DNA from: Lethocerus indicus
Lineage: Eukaryota > Arthropoda > Insecta > Hemiptera > Belostomatidae
Reading direction: 5' to 3'
Length of the DNA stretch: 64,000 nt
NCBI GenBank assembly: GCA_019843655.1
Contig: JACDQD010000006.1
Location: 25,624,246-25,688,245, forward strand
Below are positions 11,720 to 24,526 of the stretch, one piece after another. The notes under the pieces were generated by a model that saw only the letters and a program-made list of their open reading frames with translations, made no database searches and was not told where the DNA came from. Numbering within the stretch: the stretch's first letter is position 1; each line of letters opens with the position of its first letter. The position numbers and the translations under genes are program-made.

Positions 11720-14700
11720 ATGGGCGACACTTTGGACGGAAATCAGATTTTGGCCCAGAGTCTTAAGGACCAGGTAAGCGTTAGGCGATCGATCGAAAGT
11801 GTATTTTGCACTCTGAAACTTACTGCTCGATATTAACCCCCGCCCCGGCTTACGATGATGTCCTGGGGACACATTTCATGCATACGCCTCAGTACGAGGG
11901 TGGTCGAACCTTCGTCTTGAAGACTCTTGAGTATACCTTGTTTTCTCTGTATTTGAGGGCGTCGAATACGTGTTCGGCATAGTCGGAGTGCCTGTCGTCG
12001 AGCTCAGCGTCGCGATGCAGCAGGTCGGACTGCACTATATCGGCATGCGCAACGAGCAAGCTGCCTGCTATGCCGCGCAGGGCATGGGCTACATCACCCG
12101 GAAGCCGGCCGTATGCCTAGTCGTCTCCGGGCCCGGCCTCCTCCACGTCCTCGGCGGAATGGCAAACGCCCAAGTCAACTGCTGGTAAAAGAATTTTTCT
12201 ACAGTTAAATTAGACAGAAATGTCACTGACGGAAGTTGTTGTACGGGAAGAATTCCTCAGTCGGATCCCGAAGAGTTCAAAAATGTAGGAAGCTAACAAC
12301 ACCCGAGAGGACCCCAGAAGGAACCTTCCGATGGAGCATGCTCGGGTGGTTTCCAAACACCTAAATCGAAACGGCTTTTATTTCGCAGAATATTTAACTA
12401 TAGCTAGTTATATCCTGCGTTAAAATTATAGTTTTAAATCCGACCATTTTTATAGCCAATTTATTTCGTATTATATAGCGAGTAACCTTTATATTTTGAT
12501 GATTACATAAAGCTTTAGATAAAATTTTCCAAAATATTGGAAAAATTGTCACTGCAGTCTTTAGACTCTATCTCTGGCTTTATATTGGTTGTGTATTGTT
12601 GCAGGCCTCTGTTGGTGATCGGCGGTTCGTGCAGCTTGGACCACGAAGGAATTGGCGGATTCCAGGAATGTCCCCAGGTGGACATGTGCAGGCCGTACTG
12701 CAAATACTCTGCCAGGCCTCCCACCGCTTCTCTAATTCCCCAGCACGTCGAGAAGGCCTACAGGTTATCCATTTACGGAAGACCAGGTATAAGGATGAAA
12801 TCCAGGTTATGAGGAAATCTCATAAATAAAATTTTTATATTACCCGTTTCGTGGCCTACGAGAGGTTGGAATACAGTAGATTTCGTGTGTTTCCGTCTCC
12901 TGTCGCCGGTTTGGTCTTTTACCAGACCCCAGTAGCGGTGTCAGTCACTTTTGGCACTTTTTTTGGCCATCCTCACCGCACTGTCACTTCTACTGCCACT
13001 TGTAGGATGCCCAAAAAACATCCAAAGTGCCAAAAGTGACTAACACCGCTACTGAAGATGGCAAGCAGCCGAAACCGGTCTAGCGAAAGACCAAACCAGC
13101 GAGGGGAGACAGACACACAATATCTACGATAAATAAAATTATATTTTATTTTCGAAGTTAGATTTCACTTAATTATTTATTAGTTTAATCCTTTTTTATT
13201 TATTTGTATTTATATACCGGCTTTTACTATTGAATGTATGAACAGAAAAAAATAATGTGTGAAAAAAATAATAGTGTTATCTTAAATAATTATTGATAAG
13301 GAAACTAGTGTGGAAGGTCAGAGACAAAAGGTGCAGTTGGTTTTTAGTTAGATTATAAAGAAAGTAAATTCAAACAATTTTCTTTAGGATTTCACTATTA
13401 TCATACAGAGATCTGAGAAAAAAATCATTGTAACTTTAATATATGTGAATGTGACAAAAACTTGTAGAAACGCTAACACAAGTTTGGTTATCTAGATTTA
13501 TGTACATCTACAGTATAGTACAGTATTTGAAGACATTTTTGCCTTTATCTGTAAACCAAATTGAAGTTAACAAACAGTTCTTATATGACAAAAAAAATCT
13601 CTTTTACCTCAGTACATATAAATATGACAAAAGAGGCGGTATTGATAATTGTACATTTTCAATCGACTTCAATATCGCTTTGCAATAATGTAATTTCTGT
13701 TGTTGTATATCGCAGGTGTTTGCTATTTGGATTTCCCAAGCAACTTGCTGACTGCCCAAGTGAGCTCAGATCAACTTGTTACCGTCGGCAAGTGCCCCAT
13801 TCCACCAGTCATTTTCCCGAATCCCCAGGACATTAGAAGAGCCGCTTTACGAATCACCAAGTCCAAGAGGCCTCTTGTCATTTTAGGAAAAGGTAAAATT
13901 CCACAAAATTCGTAATATCCCGTGATCAGTTGCCCTCTTGATTTCATTTGTATTTGATGCCAAACTTATTATTATTATTTAATTATTAGGTATTGCTTTT
14001 ATGAAAAAGAAATGAGCTCATGCTAAAAATATCTGAGAAAGGGAAACATTAATGTATGATATCAGTTGGGCGCTTTTATATTAGTTCAAAAAAGCTTTCA
14101 TGTAAATTATTACATTATAATATTTAAATAACTGAAAGGGAAGCAATACTGTAAAATATCTGTATCTTAACATAAGTAAATTAATAATTTAAAAAAGTTA
14201 TATATACCTGTAATTTAAAAGTATTTTAGTTCATTCTGATGGATATAACTGGATTTAAATTATCACTTACTTTGATATTCCTGATATTTTTTAAAATTTG
14301 AATTTTTTACTCAAATATGCCATTAATTAAGCAATGATAAAATTTTGACTAACATTCAATAATGTCATATTATTTATGTGTCCTCTAATTGTACATATGA
14401 CATATAATATGCTTTGTTTTATTGTTGCACTAAAGTGTCATTGAAGCAAAAATAGTAATCGCATCACATTTCGATCAAATATCCTAGTTAAGGTGATTTC
14501 TGTTTAAGGTTTTTAGAGTACAAAATTATTTTGAATCCAAGACTTCCGATATGTTATTGAAGTGGGATATCGGATAAATGTATGATGATGATGGGAAGCA
14601 CGCGTGATATTTGCAGGGGCCGCGTACGGTAGGGCAGAGAAGGAGATCTGGACGTTGATGTCCAGTACAGGATTGCCCTTCCTGGCAACACCGATGGGCA

Positions 14701-17700
14701 AGGGAGTGATGCCCGATAGTCACGCTCAGAGCGTGGCTAGTGCTCGCACTATCGCCCTTCTCAAGGCGGACACGGTGCTGTTACTCGGCGCGAGGCTCAA
14801 CTGGATACTGCACTTTGGGAGGCCACCGCGTTTCAACAAGGACGTGTACATTATTCAGGTATTCGGGGATTTTGTTTACCCAACTATACCCGTATAGCCC
14901 ACAATTGGCCTATGTCGTATCCTATGCTCTCAGATGCTGCGCCTTAAAGCAGTTCGGCATAAAATAATCGTGTTTAGTGCAACAATGGTAACAACCCCTG
15001 GAATACTGTATAGAATTCAGTGAGTTCTTCAGTGAATGGTTCATAAATACACCACTACCAGGGCCTAATAATATAATCTTCCGACATCCCAAATGTATCT
15101 TACAGACCCATGAAAAGGAAGTGGCCACGTGACCCGTACATGTAAAATATAATAGGCACAAAGCGGCAATAATATTAAATAAATAAAATTAAATAATTAT
15201 TAAAAAAAGGGGGAAAACCAGTTGGTTTCTCCTCCGTTATATTCTACTCGTTATTAGTGCTACTCAAACACCAATGTCGCTTATTGTATCTTACACTTGT
15301 GACAGTAAAACAGAGAAGAAAAAACCTTATATAATGAGAATATGCTATCAGTCAAATACTGGAATATTACTGATACTAGAGTTTGGTAAATGCTTCTCAG
15401 TGGGTGATGTAATTAGGACCTTTGTACAAGTGGATATATTTAAAATTGAATAAAAAAATATTTAGTTAGCATTACACGATACGTATAACATTTTTTGTTT
15501 TCATTTTCAAATTTCCAGCTGTGGATACTCGTCCAAACAGTTTTTTATTTGGTTAAAAATACATACTAGAGGTATAAATTAACCCTCTATGGTCCCGCGT
15601 AACTTTCAGGTCACATTTCAATTTATCACATTCAAATAATTATAGCTTTTTTTCGCGAGATTGCGCATAAATCTTAATCCTATAGCGTTGTCAAGATAAC
15701 CAATATCAATACCAATTTTTTTTTCATTCGCATATATAGGTTTATAATTGCTGATTTTTCGTTCCCCCAATTATTTTGGATTTAAAATAAAAATTCTATA
15801 TTACAGATTAAAGAAGGTAGGTCATGACCAGTCTATTTAATTTTCATACATTTCTGCTGTACAGAAAATTATTCGTGCATAATTTTCGGAGAATAAAAAT
15901 ATTTTCTGTGTGCTCATCAACATGTCACGGCCATCGTGAGATTCGTCGAAACGGATTCGTGGAATTGAAAAAAAAAAAAAAAATGGTCTAAACTGTCTCT
16001 CGGATTGTTTACTCTGAACAATAATTTCAGGTTGATATATGCGCAGAGGAGATACACAACAGTGTTATCGCCGGAGCCGGTATACAGGCAGACATTGGGG
16101 CTGCAGTCCGAGCGCTGATGGACGAACTCGGATCGTGGAAATTCGACATGGATTCGGATTGGTGGAACGAACTGAACGCGAAAAGGGCATCCAACCAGGA
16201 AAGAGTTCTGGTCGGTTACCGAATAAATTTGTCCGGTACACATTTATCCAACTGTATTTATGTATGAATACATACCGTACTCATACGTATGAATGCGTAT
16301 CTTTGTGTCAGATTAGCCACGGCACAGTTTCTCGGCCATTTCAATTCTATTCGAGTCAAGTTCTCGCTTATTCGAAAACATTCAGTTGACACTTGACCTC
16401 CGTGTATTACTTACTGCATATACAGGGTGTTTTACTGAGAATAATTTTGTTTATTCTAATTTAAAAAATGTGAATTATTAATATTTTAACAGACATGACT
16501 TATTTAGTAGAACTGCAGAACTTCATATTAATTCTTTATGTGGAGGAAAGTAAATGGGTATGTCAATAGCACAAATCAAGTCCCAAGTATTGAGGAAATT
16601 ATTCCCCGAAACAGAAAAGCTTTAACTTAAAATTTGTAATAATGTTTGTAATTTTATTATTATTATTATTATCGGCTTTACATTTTGTTCACTAGAAAAT
16701 GTCCAAGGATACATCAGTTCCCCTGAACTATTACACAGTTTTCCATCACATGCAGGAGTTGATTCCGAACAGTAAGTACTGGTAATATAAATATTAATAA
16801 ATACATAAAATTTATTAATGAGGGATGGTTGAAACTTTCATATTTGGATTACCTGTAACAGTGTCTGTCCGATTCAAAATTTTTACTGAAAATTCAAAGT
16901 CCAATGAAAACTTATTATTAAACAGAGTTTGTAATTATTTTTTTCTTTATTTAGATTGTTTCATTGTGAGTGAAGGAGCGAACACGATGGATATAGGCAG
17001 GGGCATACTTCTCAATAACTTTCCACGTCACAGGCTTGATGCCGGTACGGATAAATGCCTAGAATTTTAAATTTATTTTTATTCTTTTAATTAAAAAGTA
17101 TAACCCAAGACTGAAATGGTATTACTGTAAATATTGTTTTGGTACCTAGTTATTTAAATCTAAATGCAAACAGTTAGTGTCACTACTGCTACTGTCACTG
17201 TGTTAGTTACCGTTTGTGTTCTATTCTATGGATATATTAATTTTTTTAAATGTTTTCAAGGCACATTCGGAACTATGGGAGTCGGCTTAGGTTTTGCTAT
17301 AACGGCCGCCTTGTGGTGCAGGGACAATGAGCCCGGTAAAAAAGTGATCTGTGTCGAAGGGGATTCAGCTTTCGGATTTTCCGGAATGGAAATTGAGACA
17401 ATGTTCAGGTTATTCTCTTTTTTAAATACAATTTAGGCCGATCATATATACCATTTAAATTAATAATTTATAATTTTGTTCAGGTACAAATTGGGAATAA
17501 TAATTGTAATCGTAAACAACAACGGTATATACGGTGGATTCGATGAAGATACTTGGAAGGAAATGAGAGAAAGTGGCAGCACTACTTTAGTGTAAGTATA
17601 TTTGGTCACTTTTATTTTTAAAATAATAGAAAGTGTGAAATTGAAAATAAAAAAAGGCTCATTATTTGTGTACATATTTTGTCTAATATTTTGTCTATAA

Positions 17701-18646
17701 ACAAAACTGTACATTTAATATACCCATAAATGCAAATAAATTTGAATTTATTTGGTGCTAACCCAAGTCACTTTTTCTTGGGTTAGGTTTTGATCCAAGT
17801 CAATTTTTTGCGCTTTAACTCAACTCTCCTTGCTTTGTTTCTGAGCCAAGTCCATTTTCTTAGCTATAGTAATTTATTTGAATATCATTATAGCTCAGAA
17901 TAGCTAAGATAACGGACTTGGGTTAGAACCTAAGTGAGTTTTCTCTGACCCAAGTCCGTTTTCTTAGCTATTGTTAGCTATAATTCAAATAAATTCAGAT
18001 AAACAGAGGTTTCCCGTGTTTTTTAACTCTTAGTCATTAACCAGTTTTGTTACATCAGAGAGGTAAAAACTCACTGGAGCCAGTATAAAACGTCAAAAAA
18101 AAACTGGCACATACGATAAAGTACTTTAACAGAAAAGAAATTTAAGAAGCTATATTCAGTTGAGTAAATTATTATTTTGTAGTATTATACATTTATCTTT
18201 TTATTATACAGGAGTCCTCCTTCGAGCTTGTCGGTGGATACACACTATGAAAATATTTCCAAAATATTCGAAGGTGGGAAAGGATTTTTCTGCAGGACAA
18301 TCCCAGAGATGCAAACGGCTCTTAGATTTGCTTTGCAGGTATTTTATTATGAGAATTTTAATTACGCAGGCCACTTTTATTAGAGATAATGATTTGGCAA
18401 AAATTGTCCTGTATTAAGCATAAATCACACCTACAAATCTGCAAGCATTTTTGAATAACTTGCAGCCGGTTGTAGATAGGTTTTGTAATAATTGAACTTT
18501 ATTCATACTGATAATTAATTTAATAATTAATGTATTTTTTTAAATTTTAGATTGAGGACCAGCCAACAGTTATTAATGTCATGATTAATCCGGGTGCAGA
18601 CAGAATGCCGCAGACATTTGGTTGGCTAACAGAATCGAAACTTTGA
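11720..18646 (+). CDS. HACL1: 2-hydroxyacyl-CoA lyase 1, 12 coding exons
   Basis: Thiamine-diphosphate enzyme that cleaves 2-hydroxyacyl-CoA to formyl-CoA and an aldehyde in peroxisomal alpha-oxidation. Exons seen: 11720-11773, 11958-12184, 12605-12786, 13716-13892, 14617-14858, 16031-16204, 16696-16771, 16955-17044, 17261-17408, 17484-17591, 18212-18338, 18551-18646. They sum to 1701 nt (566 aa plus stop) with every phase consistent; the human protein is 578 aa. The N-terminal TPP domain has the catalytic glutamate in [11 protein letters not shown] (Glu51). The C-terminal TPP/Mg site has GDS (441-443) and NNN (468-470). The C terminus is SKL, a canonical PTS1 peroxisomal signal. The start is the first ATG in a good context (aaaATGG) in the exon that splices to [10 protein letters not shown]. 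The exon 6 donor (AGA|gttctg) is weak and is inferred from phase and family alignment. Bacterial oxalyl-CoA decarboxylase is a relative, but the resemblance to animal HACL1 is near end to end. Confidence 0.97.
12838..13132. mobile_element. Family A copy in HACL1 intron 3
   Basis: Both half-arms are present (GAGAGGTTGGAATACAGTAG on the left; GAAACCGGTCTAGCGAAAG on the right), around a centre with GATGCCCAAAAAACATCC. It starts about 50 bp after the exon 3 donor and does not disturb the splice sites. Confidence 0.82.
17735..18005. repeat. Foldback repeat in HACL1 intron 10
   Basis: A segment reading AATTTATTTGAAT through TAGCTAAGATAACGGACTTG is mirrored after a short spacer by CAAGTCCGTTTTCTTAGC through ATTCAAATAAATT. 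The word CCAAGTC also recurs several times just upstream. MITE-like; no target duplication was identified. Confidence 0.6.
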
Positions 18647-18760
18647 AATTATCTTTAACTGCGAATAATTTTAAGTTGGTTTGGGAGGTGAAAATTAAGT
18701 TTTCAGGGTTTTATGGTTATTGTTGAATATTACATCTATATTTTTACACTCGTTGGCAAT

Positions 18761-18766
18761 AATAAA
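18761..18766 (+). terminator. HACL1 polyadenylation signal
   Basis: AATAAA lies about 115 bp after the HACL1 stop codon, in AT-rich sequence. It is the first canonical hexamer downstream on the + strand, so a short 3' UTR ending near 18780-18800 is likely. Confidence 0.6.
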
Positions 18767-20060
18767 TGAATATGTATTCTCAACATTGACTAAAAATGTT
18801 ACCTTCAGTTCTCCAATCGTTCACGTGGAGTATATTAACGTGTAATATAATCCAATGATCAGTGTCAATCACAACAGGTAATCTACTGACAAATAGTATA
18901 CAAATTACGCTCTGTTTGCGGATACATAAAATTATTTAATTTATTCTTATTATAAGGCAAAACTGTTACAATTTGGTGTTGGTTTATACACCTTTTCCAT
19001 TTATTTACCAAGTTATAAACCTCATTTATCATGTAAAACTATATTCCGAATGTGTTTAAGTGGCTTAATTCTTTGTTGCCTCAAAATCTACATTTACTTA
19101 ACAGTAATTCACATGGTACACAGTAAATGTCCCACTATATCATTTTTATGAACACTGAAGAACACAATATATAAACCGATTTAAAAAAGGAAAAAGCTCC
19201 GACAACATACAATTTAATAATTTTTATAGGCCATCCATTAAGCATTAATATTTTAATAGTATGATAAGGCAGCCAAATACTAAATACATCCTCGTACAGT
19301 GGAATGAATTTCTGTACGCCTAAAAGAAATGTTTAATAATTTTTGTCGAAAAAATAAACAGTTCAAAAAAAAAATACAATCTCTTGATAAGATTACACTA
19401 CCATAATCATTTCCGGGTAATAACTCCTGTGATGGGTATAATTTTTCAGTCCAAATCATTTTGATAATCATAATATAAAAGATTTATTACATAAATATGC
19501 TGTCCCAGGTTACTGGCAGCAGGTGTGGTACTGGAAGGTAACAAAATTGTTATTGAAATCAATCAATATTGAGTTGTTAAGAAAACCTAATTTAATAATA
19601 TGAAATCAGCAGTATGAGGAGTGGTGATCAAACCCACAACACTTAATTCTATACAAATATTACTATCATCAGAGATATGTAGGGATAATAACCACTCTTC
19701 TCCATCCTAGAGGACGACTTCTTTCCTCCAATATTAATTCTCAATTATTTTATATGAAAAAAAAAACTAGCTGACTAAAATCTACAAAGTGTCTTGAAGC
19801 CAACTAAAATGTGAGGAGTGGCACACTTTTCTTCCATATGCTGATTTGTAATTATTAAAATTTTATTATCAAGGTCAATATAAACCATAAAAATTAAATT
19901 CAACTCTTAATTAATATTAATAGTACAATAGTAGACACACAAATAGGGCCTCCATTCGGCCCTATGGAATAATGCATTTTATTTATAATTTTCATCAAAT
20001 GGATCTATTACGGTGGACATATTTTCATATATTCATTTGTTAAAAGTTTATCATCATTAA

Positions 20061-20118
<58 letters not shown>

Positions 20119-20940
20119 GAAATATACAAATATAAACAATGCAAGGTAAGGATTTCTGACTGATATTTACAAAACATAACATCTGTTAAAACTATATAAC
20201 AATAGATTTATGGCATTTGATAACTGGAATGTCATTTTCATTTACAGCTGCACTTGTAGGTCATTTTAAATATCAGTCTCACAAAACTGCTCACAATACG
20301 ACATTTAATAAAATAAAAATAAATTGGCTAATTTTTGTGAGGAATAACAAAATAAAACTGAATATTTAGCGGCAATAATTTTATCACATTTCCAATATGA
20401 ATTTAACGAGTATCAATATCTGAACCAGATTTCTTTCTTTACACTTAGTTTTGTACCCCATTCACAACGGTGTATACAAAAGAAACATTCTTAGAATAGT
20501 TCCAGTGAAAAACTAACAGATTCAATATAATAAAAGCATTTGTGTAAGCTTCCAAATGAAAGAATTAAAACGTAACAATGCTTAGCACGTAAAAAGAATG
20601 CTGTGTAAGGACAGCAATAAAAGGTCACAAAATAAAGTTGGCTGGGCTTGGGGAAAAGTAATAAAATTCAATTTACATCAACAGAATAGCTATTCAAAGC
20701 ATGTTGCTAATCTTTGTTTATAGTATTATTCAAAATGCAAAATTTAATTCGAATAGAAATACTAACCGCTTTAGAATATAAAATACAGTTTAAATTAATA
20801 GGCATTATTTAACAGGGCCAGAAATCTGATAACGGATTTCTGTAAATAAACGATAAATAAATATTCCGAAATGTTATTAACAACGCCTTTTGTATACGCC
20901 CTGTGTTTAAAATCTATGTAAAATATCCGGAAATTTCAGC
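18767..20940. other. Convergent intergenic region with Vti1a 3' UTR
   Basis: AT-rich sequence between the 3' ends of HACL1 (+) and Vti1a (-) shows no coding potential. The Vti1a 3' UTR must occupy part of it. Several - strand AATAAA signals are possible (TTTATT on the + strand, for example near 19978), so its end is not fixed. An (AT)n tract lies at about 20068-20113. Confidence 0.5.
20068..20113. repeat. (AT)n microsatellite
   Basis: Uninterrupted TA dinucleotide run in the HACL1/Vti1a convergent intergenic region. Confidence 0.95.
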
Positions 20941-23246
20941 CTACCTTCCTCTCGCCACCGCGTAGTATATACTGAGACTGACGATGGTCAAGAAAAATAT
21001 AGCGACGAAGAATAGAACAAACTTGTGCTGAAGGGATCTTGCTATTATACTGCTCAGTATTCTTGAACTCCTGGTCAGTTCGGCGTCAGTATCCCTCAAC
21101 TGTAAAAATGGGTTTGAAATATATAAACAGATTTTGGTGCTAATAATAATAATAATAATGGAGTGACGGTAACTTTGATACCTTTCACCAGGTCTTCAGT
21201 CAAATCTAGGGTGGGTTTAGAACAATATGATTGGGTCAAAATCATTGGTTTGAATGAACTGCACAACTTATAAATAAAATTCTCACAGATGCATTCTGGC
21301 AAAGGACGATTTTCTAACCTGAGCCAAACGTTGTTATGGCTGAAAGTTCCTGGCTTATGGTGGGTAACCATTGATATTAAAACACCGAAACAGTACCATA
21401 GTTTTTATTTAGGGTAGAAGAAGACATTTGTCTAGATCTTGTTACAAACAAGTCTGGTTAAGGTTCAAGGGAATTGGACTCTCTGATTCGTTTGAAACTT
21501 GAAAAGTACTCCAATTAACTCACTCTCGATCTCGACTTCTGTATGGTCTCCCTCTGCGAATGGAGGTCCCTCAACACCTGACTGCCGATGTCTTCGGTCT
21601 CCAGAAGAATGCTGAAGCCCGACGAAAGCTGATTTCCCGTCCTCTCCAGCCTCTCCGACGAGTCCAACAAGCGTTGTTTTTGTTCCTCGCGCAAGCTCAC
21701 TTCACCGTACAAATCGTTTTGATCTAGAAATCCTGTAACAAAAAAAAATGAAATCAATTTCACTTGGCAACTGAAAACTGTTTACTGAATCATTGCACTA
21801 ATAATTCTACGTACACAGAGAGCATATTTATATAATTTGATGTTGTATACATCAAGCATAAAACTTTAAGGACAGCACAACAAGAATAATGTGAGAAAAG
21901 AAATGGGTTGGGTATTGACAGAAGGTATGTTTAGGCTAGGTGTTTGTGAATAATTACTTTTAATTGAAAAATAGTAGATAATATATGTATTTTACAAGAA
22001 AATAAGTTATTGTTACAACATATTTGAGTGTTTGTGTAAATTATGTTCTTTAACAATTTCCAAATAATTTAAAATATGTTGGTTTTTAAACTTAATTGAT
22101 TATAACAAGCATTATATGCTATATTATTCATTTTTTATATTCAATATTTAGTTTGAAGATCAGGATTTCAGAATGTTATTTAGATGGTGTGAGAAACTAG
22201 AATCTAGTAATAATAAATAATGTAAATCCGTATGTGTATTGTAAATTGAAATGCCTGATATTTTAGGTACCTAATGCATGTTTTGTTCCAATTTCCTATT
22301 TAGACTAGTGACATAAAGCATATTTCAGTTCTTTTATCATTATTAAAATTACATTAATTTATGTAATAATTCTTAACAAAGATGTTGAATCATGAACATT
22401 ATCATGTTATTTTATCATAAATAAATAACTGTGTGAAAGTAAGTGAGCGTATATACATTGTAATAAAAATATAAGAAAAAATATGATCTAAGTATTTGAT
22501 CAATGGTATAAAGAAAGCAGAGTGTAACTAGATTAATAGCTAAAAATATTTTGTAAATAAGCATAATCTGACGATAGGTGTTGTCCCAAGACTGATAACA
22601 AACAGCCAGAGCCATATTCCTTAATCTAAAATAAGGTAATAAAGGGAGAGTTAAACAGAAAAAAAATGAACGAGGGATAATTCACTCAGAACACTAAGCA
22701 AGATGAAATAATCTAGGAACGACATATGATAATATCAATACTTCGATTCAATATTTTGGGTGAAAGAAAAATAAAAAAAAGGTCAGCATTTACCATCAGG
22801 AAGGTGGCCAGAGTCTCTAAGTTTGAACTCTTTTTCGAGTCTGTTCAGTTCTGTCCTGTAGCTTTCAACTCGAGTTCGCAATTTCGGTCTCAACGACGGC
22901 TCGACGTCCCGCACTTCCAAGTCCATTTGCTCAAGCTGTACAAACAGACGAATTGAATTTTATACCTGCAATATACGAATTGGAAACTTCTGAGAACACA
23001 GCAGCGGATAATTACCAATTCCTGAAGTTCGTCCAAATGCTTTTCCAAATCTTGAGAAAGGGATCTCCTTTCGGCTGGAAAGCGAAAGGACAAAATGAAT
23101 TTCGTGTCTAAAAAAAGGAATAGAATAGTGCTGTAATTAAGACTGGACAAACCGCGTTCCAAACTGGACAATTTGGCTATTTTGGCCGTGAAATCGGCCG
23201 TAAGAACAGCGTACTGCTGTTCGTAGTTGTCCAACAGCGAAGACAT
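20941..23246 (-). CDS. Vti1a: Vesicle transport v-SNARE Vti1a, 5 coding exons
   Basis: Qb-SNARE acting in Golgi, TGN and endosomal membrane fusion. Exons in transcript order: 23246-23153, 23074-23016, 22935-22794, 21732-21524, 21099-20941. They total 663 nt, 220 aa plus stop, with all phases compatible and GT-AG junctions. The N-terminal helical domain begins MSSLLDNYEQQYAVLTADF and continues through LEQMDLEVRDVEP, matching animal Vti1a better than Vti1b. The SNARE motif spans about residues 120-190. A glutamine (Q158 in LHSQRE) falls at the position aligned with the zero layer. A C-terminal membrane anchor covers about 195-214, followed by a short basic tail ending RGR. The start ATG (23246-23244) agrees with the family N terminus. 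The gene converges on HACL1. Confidence 0.97.
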
Positions 23247-23420
23247 GTTTCGCGACTGAATATCGTGCAGAAATCGGCGATGACGAAGGGGAATTCAATA
23301 AAAACTGTTCAGCGATCCAAAGTCATAACTCGGGGCCGAACGTAACCTGACACAAAACACTGTCGAAGATAACAGGTCCACTCCCCTATCTTAGGCCACT
23401 GTGTCATGCGCGCTATTTCA
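23247..23420 (-). promoter_or_regulatory. Probable Vti1a promoter and 5' UTR
   Basis: Moderate-GC sequence immediately upstream of the Vti1a ATG contains CATGCGCGC near 23405, which resembles the NRF1-type element common in housekeeping promoters. No TATA box is evident. The role is inferred from position only. Confidence 0.3.
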
Positions 23421-24467
23421 ATTCCAGTCCAAATTCAAATTATAGATTTATTTATAATTCAGCGCACAATTTATGCCTCAGGCGCCAATAAAACCCGATT
23501 AGCTTTTTGTTCAGGCAACGCACCGATCAATTCTGTATAGCTATCGTTAAATTTTATCTAAAGACTGCTGGAAATATACAAATAAAGGGTTGGGCTTAAC
23601 TACGTGGAAAGCAAACAATTTTCATTGAAGTGCAAGGCCACTGATTCGATAATGGAAATTTATTATTGTAGAAATTATGATAAATTGACACGAAAACTAT
23701 GATGTTTTTTTTTTTGTGCAATCAATAACAATTTTAGTTTATTCAAAATTTGTTCATATTTTTCATATTACTTTCTAGTTAATATTCGTATCCTTTCGAC
23801 ACGAAACTTATTCAAATAAGTTCATATCTCTGGAAGTATTTCGATATACGGTTAGAGCAACAATGTGAAATTTTTGAATTAATTTAAATATACTTCATAA
23901 AGTTTCTGGAAAATATCAATCCTTGCCCAAAGGACAGTTGCTAACGCGTTGGCAATCGGTTAAAACTGAAATTTTTTCTAGTTGTTTTAAAATCGCTTTT
24001 TTTCCTGTTTTATTCCGTCGAAAACGGTATGAAATGTTCAATTTCGGTCAAAAGAAGGTAAAAACAACTGTTTTAGAGCATATACAGAATATGTTTCTAA
24101 AAACTTTTAATTCAGAATTAGCCCAGAATACATTTGAATATTTTCTTAAATGCTTCTGAATTTATTACTGGAAAGCGATGTAAAATATTTCAAGTGGAAA
24201 AAAAGCATATGCTATATTTTAAAGATACTATACACATATAAATATACGTATACCTTTTTTTTCAATTGATGATGGAAGTATCTTTCAATCTGGAGTGTAG
24301 CTGAGAAAATATTCCCTTATATAATTTATTCAGGGCATATAGATATAAATTGCAACAAAATGTTTCTTTATTTTATACACATTTTTATAATATGTAAAAT
24401 GCTGATAAAATGTTAGCTCCAATAATTTACTTGGAGAAAATACCAAAGGGCTATGCATTGATTCTTC

Positions 24468-24469
<2 letters not shown>

Positions 24470-24523
<54 letters not shown>
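24470..24523. repeat. (AT)n microsatellite in block Q copy 1
   Basis: Pure AT run inside the duplicated block. The copy at 25862-25903 has the same flanks but a different length. Confidence 0.95.
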
Positions 24524-24526
<3 letters not shown>

